Below are positions 60,617-64,000 of a stretch of 64,000 nucleotides of DNA, piece after piece. The translations under genes were made by a program, and so were the position numbers. This DNA comes from Ornithinibacillus sp047228935 (GTDB taxonomy: Bacteria; Bacillota; Bacilli; Bacillales; Amphibacillaceae), in the NCBI RefSeq assembly GCF_047228935.1, contig NZ_JBFEGG010000001.1:992001-1056000 (forward strand), given 5' to 3'. Under the pieces are notes generated by a model, which saw only the letters and a list, made by a program, of their open reading frames with translations, did not search any database and had not been told where the DNA came from. Position 1 is the first letter of the stretch. Each line of letters begins with the position of its first letter.

Positions 60617-61120
60617 ATGCATCTGCATAAGTATGAAAAAATTTGGTTAACATTTGGGATTGGATCGTTAGTAGTATTTCTTGCTGTATTAGCTTATGGA
60701 GCGTTCTGGCAGGGAACACATCCACAAAGTCATGGTGTAACCATCGATCCAAACAATATTCAATCTAATGAAGCATTTAAACCAGAGAATTTAGGACTAA
60801 CTCAAGTAGCTGAAGATAAATATATTTTAAATATCGCTGCTAGTGCATTCTATTATGACCTTGGGAAAGATGAGGAAGGAAAATCTGTAAAACATATCCG
60901 TATACCTAAAGATTCAACAGTACTCTTTCAAGTAGCGACTAAGGACGTTGTTCACGGATTCAATGTTGCAGGAACAAATGTTAATATGATGGTCGAACCT
61001 GGTTATGTAAGTAGTCTTGAGACAGTGATGAATAAACCAGGAACTTATACGATTCTATGTAACGAGTATTGTGGAATTGGGCATCACATGATGTATGCCA
61101 CTGTGGAGGTGTATGAATAA
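60617..61120 (+). CDS. ba3-type cytochrome c oxidase subunit II (CuA)
   Basis: 167 residues. One N-terminal helix (about 12-33), then the extracytoplasmic cupredoxin domain. The CuA ligands are all present: His in DVVHGFNV, Cys, Cys and His in LCNEYCGIGHHMMY plus Met. It passes electrons from cytochrome c to subunit I. AAAGGAGTG Shine-Dalgarno; overlaps the subunit I gene by one base (TAATG). Confidence 0.94.
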   Translation: MHLHKYEKIWLTFGIGSLVVFLAVLAYGAFWQGTHPQSHGVTIDPNNIQSNEAFKPENLGLTQVAEDKYILNIAASAFYYDLGKDEEGKSVKHIRIPKDSTVLFQVATKDVVHGFNVAGTNVNMMVEPGYVSSLETVMNKPGTYTILCNEYCGIGHHMMYATVEVYE

Positions 61121-62808
61121 TGCAATTAGCTAAAAATGTTATTGAAAACAAATCATCAGTCCAATCTCTACCTATTGCAAAACGTGATTCACGTCTATAT
61201 ATGTCTTATATTTCCGTAGCATTTATCGCTTTATTTATAGGTGGCTTAATGGGTTTGCTGCAAGTATTTGTTCGTTCAGGTAAATTCACCCTACCGTTCG
61301 GAATTGATTATTACCAAGTACTTACTGTACACGGCGTTATTCTTGGACTTGTCTTAACAACATATTTTATTATCGGGTTCCATTTCTCTTTGATGGGAAA
61401 AACAGTTGGAATATCTGATAAACAACGTAAGATTGCATGGTTAGCCTTTTGGATTATGGTAGTTGGTACTATTCTTACAGCTACAATGATCCTTCTTGGT
61501 GAAGCTAGTGTTCTTTATACATTCTACGCACCACTTAGAGCACATCCCATCTTTTATATTGGACTTGCATTAGTAGTTGTCGGTAGCTGGATTGCTGGAT
61601 TTGTTAATTGGCGTCAGTTAATTGTTTGGAAAAAAGGACATCCTGGTGAAAAGTCACCATTACTTGCATTCATGGTTACCATAAATACTTTGCTATGGTT
61701 TATTGCTTCATTAGGGGTTGCTGCTGCAGTTTTAATTCAGTTTATCCCATGGTCATTAGGTTTTGCAGAAACAATTAATGTATTAGTAAGTAGAACGTTA
61801 TTCTGGTATTTTGGTCATCCACTTGTTTATTTCTGGTTATTACCTGCTTATATGGCTTGGTATGCTATTATTCCAAAAATTATCGGTGGTAAACTATTTA
61901 GTGACTCCTTAGCGAGAATGTCATTTATTTTATTTTTATTCTTCTCTATTCCAGTTGGTTTCCATCATCAGTTAACAGAACCTGGTATTAATCCAACTTG
62001 GAAGTTCATTCAAGTAGTCTTGACGTTTATGGTGGTCATTCCAAGTTTAATGACAGCCTTCTCAATGTTTGCTACTTTTGAAATTACAGGTCGCCGTAAA
62101 GGTGCAAAAGGATTATTCGGATGGTTTAAAAAGCTACCTTGGAAAGATGTTCGTTTCTTAGCTCCATTTATTGGGATGTTAGCTTTTATCCCAGGTGGTG
62201 CTGGAGGTATTATTAATGCTTCTCACCAAATGAATGCTGTTGTACACAATACTATTTGGGTAACAGGTCACTTCCATTTGACAGTTGCAACAACAGTAAT
62301 GTTAACATTCTTTGGAATTAGTTACTGGTTAATTCCACACTTGAGAGGGCGTGTGTTAACACCTAAAATCAATCGTTTAGGTATTATCCAAGCAATTATT
62401 TGGACTGTAGGTATGTCGATAATGTCTGGAGCTATGCATATTCAAGGACTACTTGGTGCACCTAGACGGTCAGCTTACTCTGAATATGCTGGTGGAGATC
62501 AAGTAACAGAATGGATTGGTTACCAAATGGCACAAGCGATCGGTGGAACAATACTTTTCATCGGTATCATTCTAATGGTCTATATCTTTATTAAATTAAC
62601 ATTCTTTGCTCCAAAAGGCTTAGAAGAATTCCCTATTGCTGAAGAGGAAGAAGATGCAGAAGCAACTCCTCGTTACTTTGAAAATTGGAAACTATGGATT
62701 GGTATAACAGTAGCATTAATTTTAGCTGCATATACAATACCTTTTATCGATATTATCCAACATTCACCAGTAGGATCTGTTCCATTTGATTTTCCAGTTG
62801 GACGATAA
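61120..62808 (+). CDS. ba3-type cytochrome c oxidase subunit I
   Basis: 562 residues with 12-14 helices. Low-spin haem His in LTVHGVILGL, CuB His in GHPLVYFWLLPAYMAWY, two more in FHHQL, and haem ligands in VHNTIWVTGHFHLTVATT. It lacks the D-channel motif of A-type oxidases, as in the B/ba3 family, which works at low oxygen. Coupled to subunit II; followed by a terminator. Confidence 0.95.
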   Translation: MQLAKNVIENKSSVQSLPIAKRDSRLYMSYISVAFIALFIGGLMGLLQVFVRSGKFTLPFGIDYYQVLTVHGVILGLVLTTYFIIGFHFSLMGKTVGISDKQRKIAWLAFWIMVVGTILTATMILLGEASVLYTFYAPLRAHPIFYIGLALVVVGSWIAGFVNWRQLIVWKKGHPGEKSPLLAFMVTINTLLWFIASLGVAAAVLIQFIPWSLGFAETINVLVSRTLFWYFGHPLVYFWLLPAYMAWYAIIPKIIGGKLFSDSLARMSFILFLFFSIPVGFHHQLTEPGINPTWKFIQVVLTFMVVIPSLMTAFSMFATFEITGRRKGAKGLFGWFKKLPWKDVRFLAPFIGMLAFIPGGAGGIINASHQMNAVVHNTIWVTGHFHLTVATTVMLTFFGISYWLIPHLRGRVLTPKINRLGIIQAIIWTVGMSIMSGAMHIQGLLGAPRRSAYSEYAGGDQVTEWIGYQMAQAIGGTILFIGIILMVYIFIKLTFFAPKGLEEFPIAEEEEDAEATPRYFENWKLWIGITVALILAAYTIPFIDIIQHSPVGSVPFDFPVGR

Positions 62809-62819
62809 AAATTAGTGAA

Positions 62820-62843
62820 GGGGACCATTATCTAACGGTCCCC
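62820..62843. terminator. Terminator between the oxidase operon and the M32 gene
   Basis: Perfect 7-bp stem GGGGACC / GGTCCCC with a 10-nt loop. It lies between convergent stop codons and probably serves both. Confidence 0.7.
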
Positions 62844-62852
62844 TTATCCTTA

Positions 62853-64000
62853 TTAAAACTTATAAATTTCACTGTATTTTGATGTTAAATAGTTAATCAG
62901 ATGATCAGGGTTTAATCCTTCCCCAGTTACATCATTTAGAATATCAAGAGGTTTTTTCATTTTACCGTATTGATGGATGTTCTCGGTAAGCCACGCACGG
63001 ATTGGAGAGAAATCTCCTGACTTTATGACATTATCTATATCAATTGATTGAGCCATTTTGTCTTTGAATTGTGCAGCATACATATACCCTAAAGCATAAG
63101 ATGGGAAGTATCCAAAGTCCCCGCCTGCCCAATGAATGTCTTGAAGCACCCCTTCTTTATCCGTCGGTGGTTCAATACCTAAATACTCAACCATTTTTTC
63201 ATTCCAAAGTTTAGGTAAATCTTTTACCTCTATATCTCCATTAATTAAACCTTTTTCTAATTCGTAACGAACCATAATATGAAGTGGATATGTTAATTCA
63301 TCAGCCTCTATACGAATAAAGGAAGGTTTAACATCGTTAACTGCTTGATAAAACTCGTGAACATCAACTTCCTTAAAGTGCTTTGGAGCATGATTTTTGA
63401 ATAAATCATAATGAGATTCCCAGAAAACTTTATTTCTTCCTAAAAAGTTCTCCCAGAATAATGATTGTGATTCGTGTATACCCATGGATGTACCAGATGC
63501 TAGAGGAGTAGCTTCTAATTTTTTATCAATATTTTGTTCATATAATGCATGGCCAGCCTCGTGAATAATACCGAATACTGCCATTCTGAAATCCATTTCA
63601 TCATAACGTGTTGTAATCCGAACATCATTTAAATTGACTGTAATCTCAAAAGGATGTATCGTGTCATCTAATCTACCCGCTTCAAAGTCATAGCCCATAC
63701 GATTTAAGATTTCAATCGAGAAAGATTCTTGATCTTGTTTTGGAAAATGGGTTGTTAATAACGTAGTGTTCGGTTTTACTGAACTATTCTGGATTTTTTT
63801 TAGTAATTCAGTTAGCGATTTCCGAACTTTAGGGAATACTTCATCTAAAGTTTTCACGGTTACGCCTGGCTCATAGTTATTTAATAAAGCATCATAAATG
63901 TTATCCTCAAATCCCCAGTAGTTCGCAAATTTTCTATTATAGTCTACTAGCTTCTCTAAATAAGGCTGAAACAGTGTAAAATCTGATTTATCTCTTGCTT
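62853..64000 (-). CDS. Carboxypeptidase Taq (M32 family), 5' end outside window
   Basis: The frame is open to the window edge on the minus strand, so only the last ~381 residues are seen. The zinc motif HEAGH is in GIIHEAGHALYEQN, the third ligand region ESQSLFWENFLGR, then VHEFYQAVNDVKPSFIRIEA and the DIHWAGGDFGYFPSYALGYM signature of M32. The enzyme trims C-terminal residues from peptides in the cytoplasm. Visible part ends TSKYSEIYKF, as usual for the family. Confidence 0.93.
   Translation of the reverse strand, partial: ARDKSDFTLFQPYLEKLVDYNRKFANYWGFEDNIYDALLNNYEPGVTVKTLDEVFPKVRKSLTELLKKIQNSSVKPNTTLLTTHFPKQDQESFSIEILNRMGYDFEAGRLDDTIHPFEITVNLNDVRITTRYDEMDFRMAVFGIIHEAGHALYEQNIDKKLEATPLASGTSMGIHESQSLFWENFLGRNKVFWESHYDLFKNHAPKHFKEVDVHEFYQAVNDVKPSFIRIEADELTYPLHIMVRYELEKGLINGDIEVKDLPKLWNEKMVEYLGIEPPTDKEGVLQDIHWAGGDFGYFPSYALGYMYAAQFKDKMAQSIDIDNVIKSGDFSPIRAWLTENIHQYGKMKKPLDILNDVTGEGLNPDHLINYLTSKYSEIYKF

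Overview
The window is a stretch of low-GC Bacillaceae chromosome, probably from an Oceanobacillus/Virgibacillus-like bacillus; the genus is an inference. Several gene sets common in Bacillaceae point that way: citR-citA, YqfQ, sbcD-sbcC, YolD, YozE, tatA-tatC, thyA-dfrA, bpsA-bpsB and a small-subunit ba3-type cytochrome oxidase. Shine-Dalgarno sites are strong, and TTG and GTG starts are frequent.

Left chromosomal flank (1-9224): the end of a membrane-anchored protein, a tiny phospholipase A2-like protein, two MFS transporters, a secreted CAP protein, gapN, and a Crp/Fnr-type regulator convergent with a DUF4386 membrane protein whose promoter region carries an FNR-like palindrome.

Mobile region (9225-37744): a 28.5-kb Tn7-like transposon. 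Both ends carry the same 17-bp terminal inverted repeat, followed by several TGACACAAAA-type boxes that are probably TnsB sites. The core is tnsA-tnsB-tnsC plus two tniQ genes, the first interrupted by an in-frame TAA. Between the tnsA-proximal end and tnsA lie two cargo genes, one with a HEPN-type motif. To the right is a sulfur/persulfide island of about 11 kb: CcdA, a TlpA-like thioredoxin, OsmC, a two-component system, a TusA-rhodanese fusion, DsrE, a rhodanese-persulfide dioxygenase fusion, TusA, TauE, CstR, several rhodaneses, DUF302 and glutaredoxins. Four perfect TACCC-N4-GGGTA palindromes and one near-match sit in its leaders and are the likely CstR operators. After some decayed genes come a DUF4238 protein, a helicase-nuclease fusion and a XerS-like tyrosine recombinase next to the right end. 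The core would move the element. The sulfur genes would oxidise, relay and export sulfane sulfur and sulfite under CstR control. The HEPN, DUF4238 and helicase-nuclease genes look like defence cargo, which is inference.

Right chromosomal flank (37745-64000): citA/citR, modA-modB without modC, a Rieske oxidoreductase, ferredoxin, an FMN reductase, msrAB, yqfQ, sbcC/sbcD, yolD, yozE, the Tat operon, thyA-dfrA, a cell-wall NlpC/P60 enzyme, an HD hydrolase, fhs, a cold-shock gene with a terminator-containing leader, bpsA-bpsB, the ba3-type oxidase and a truncated M32 carboxypeptidase.

No rRNA, tRNA or CRISPR array was seen. All assignments come from reading motifs and gene context; no database search was run.
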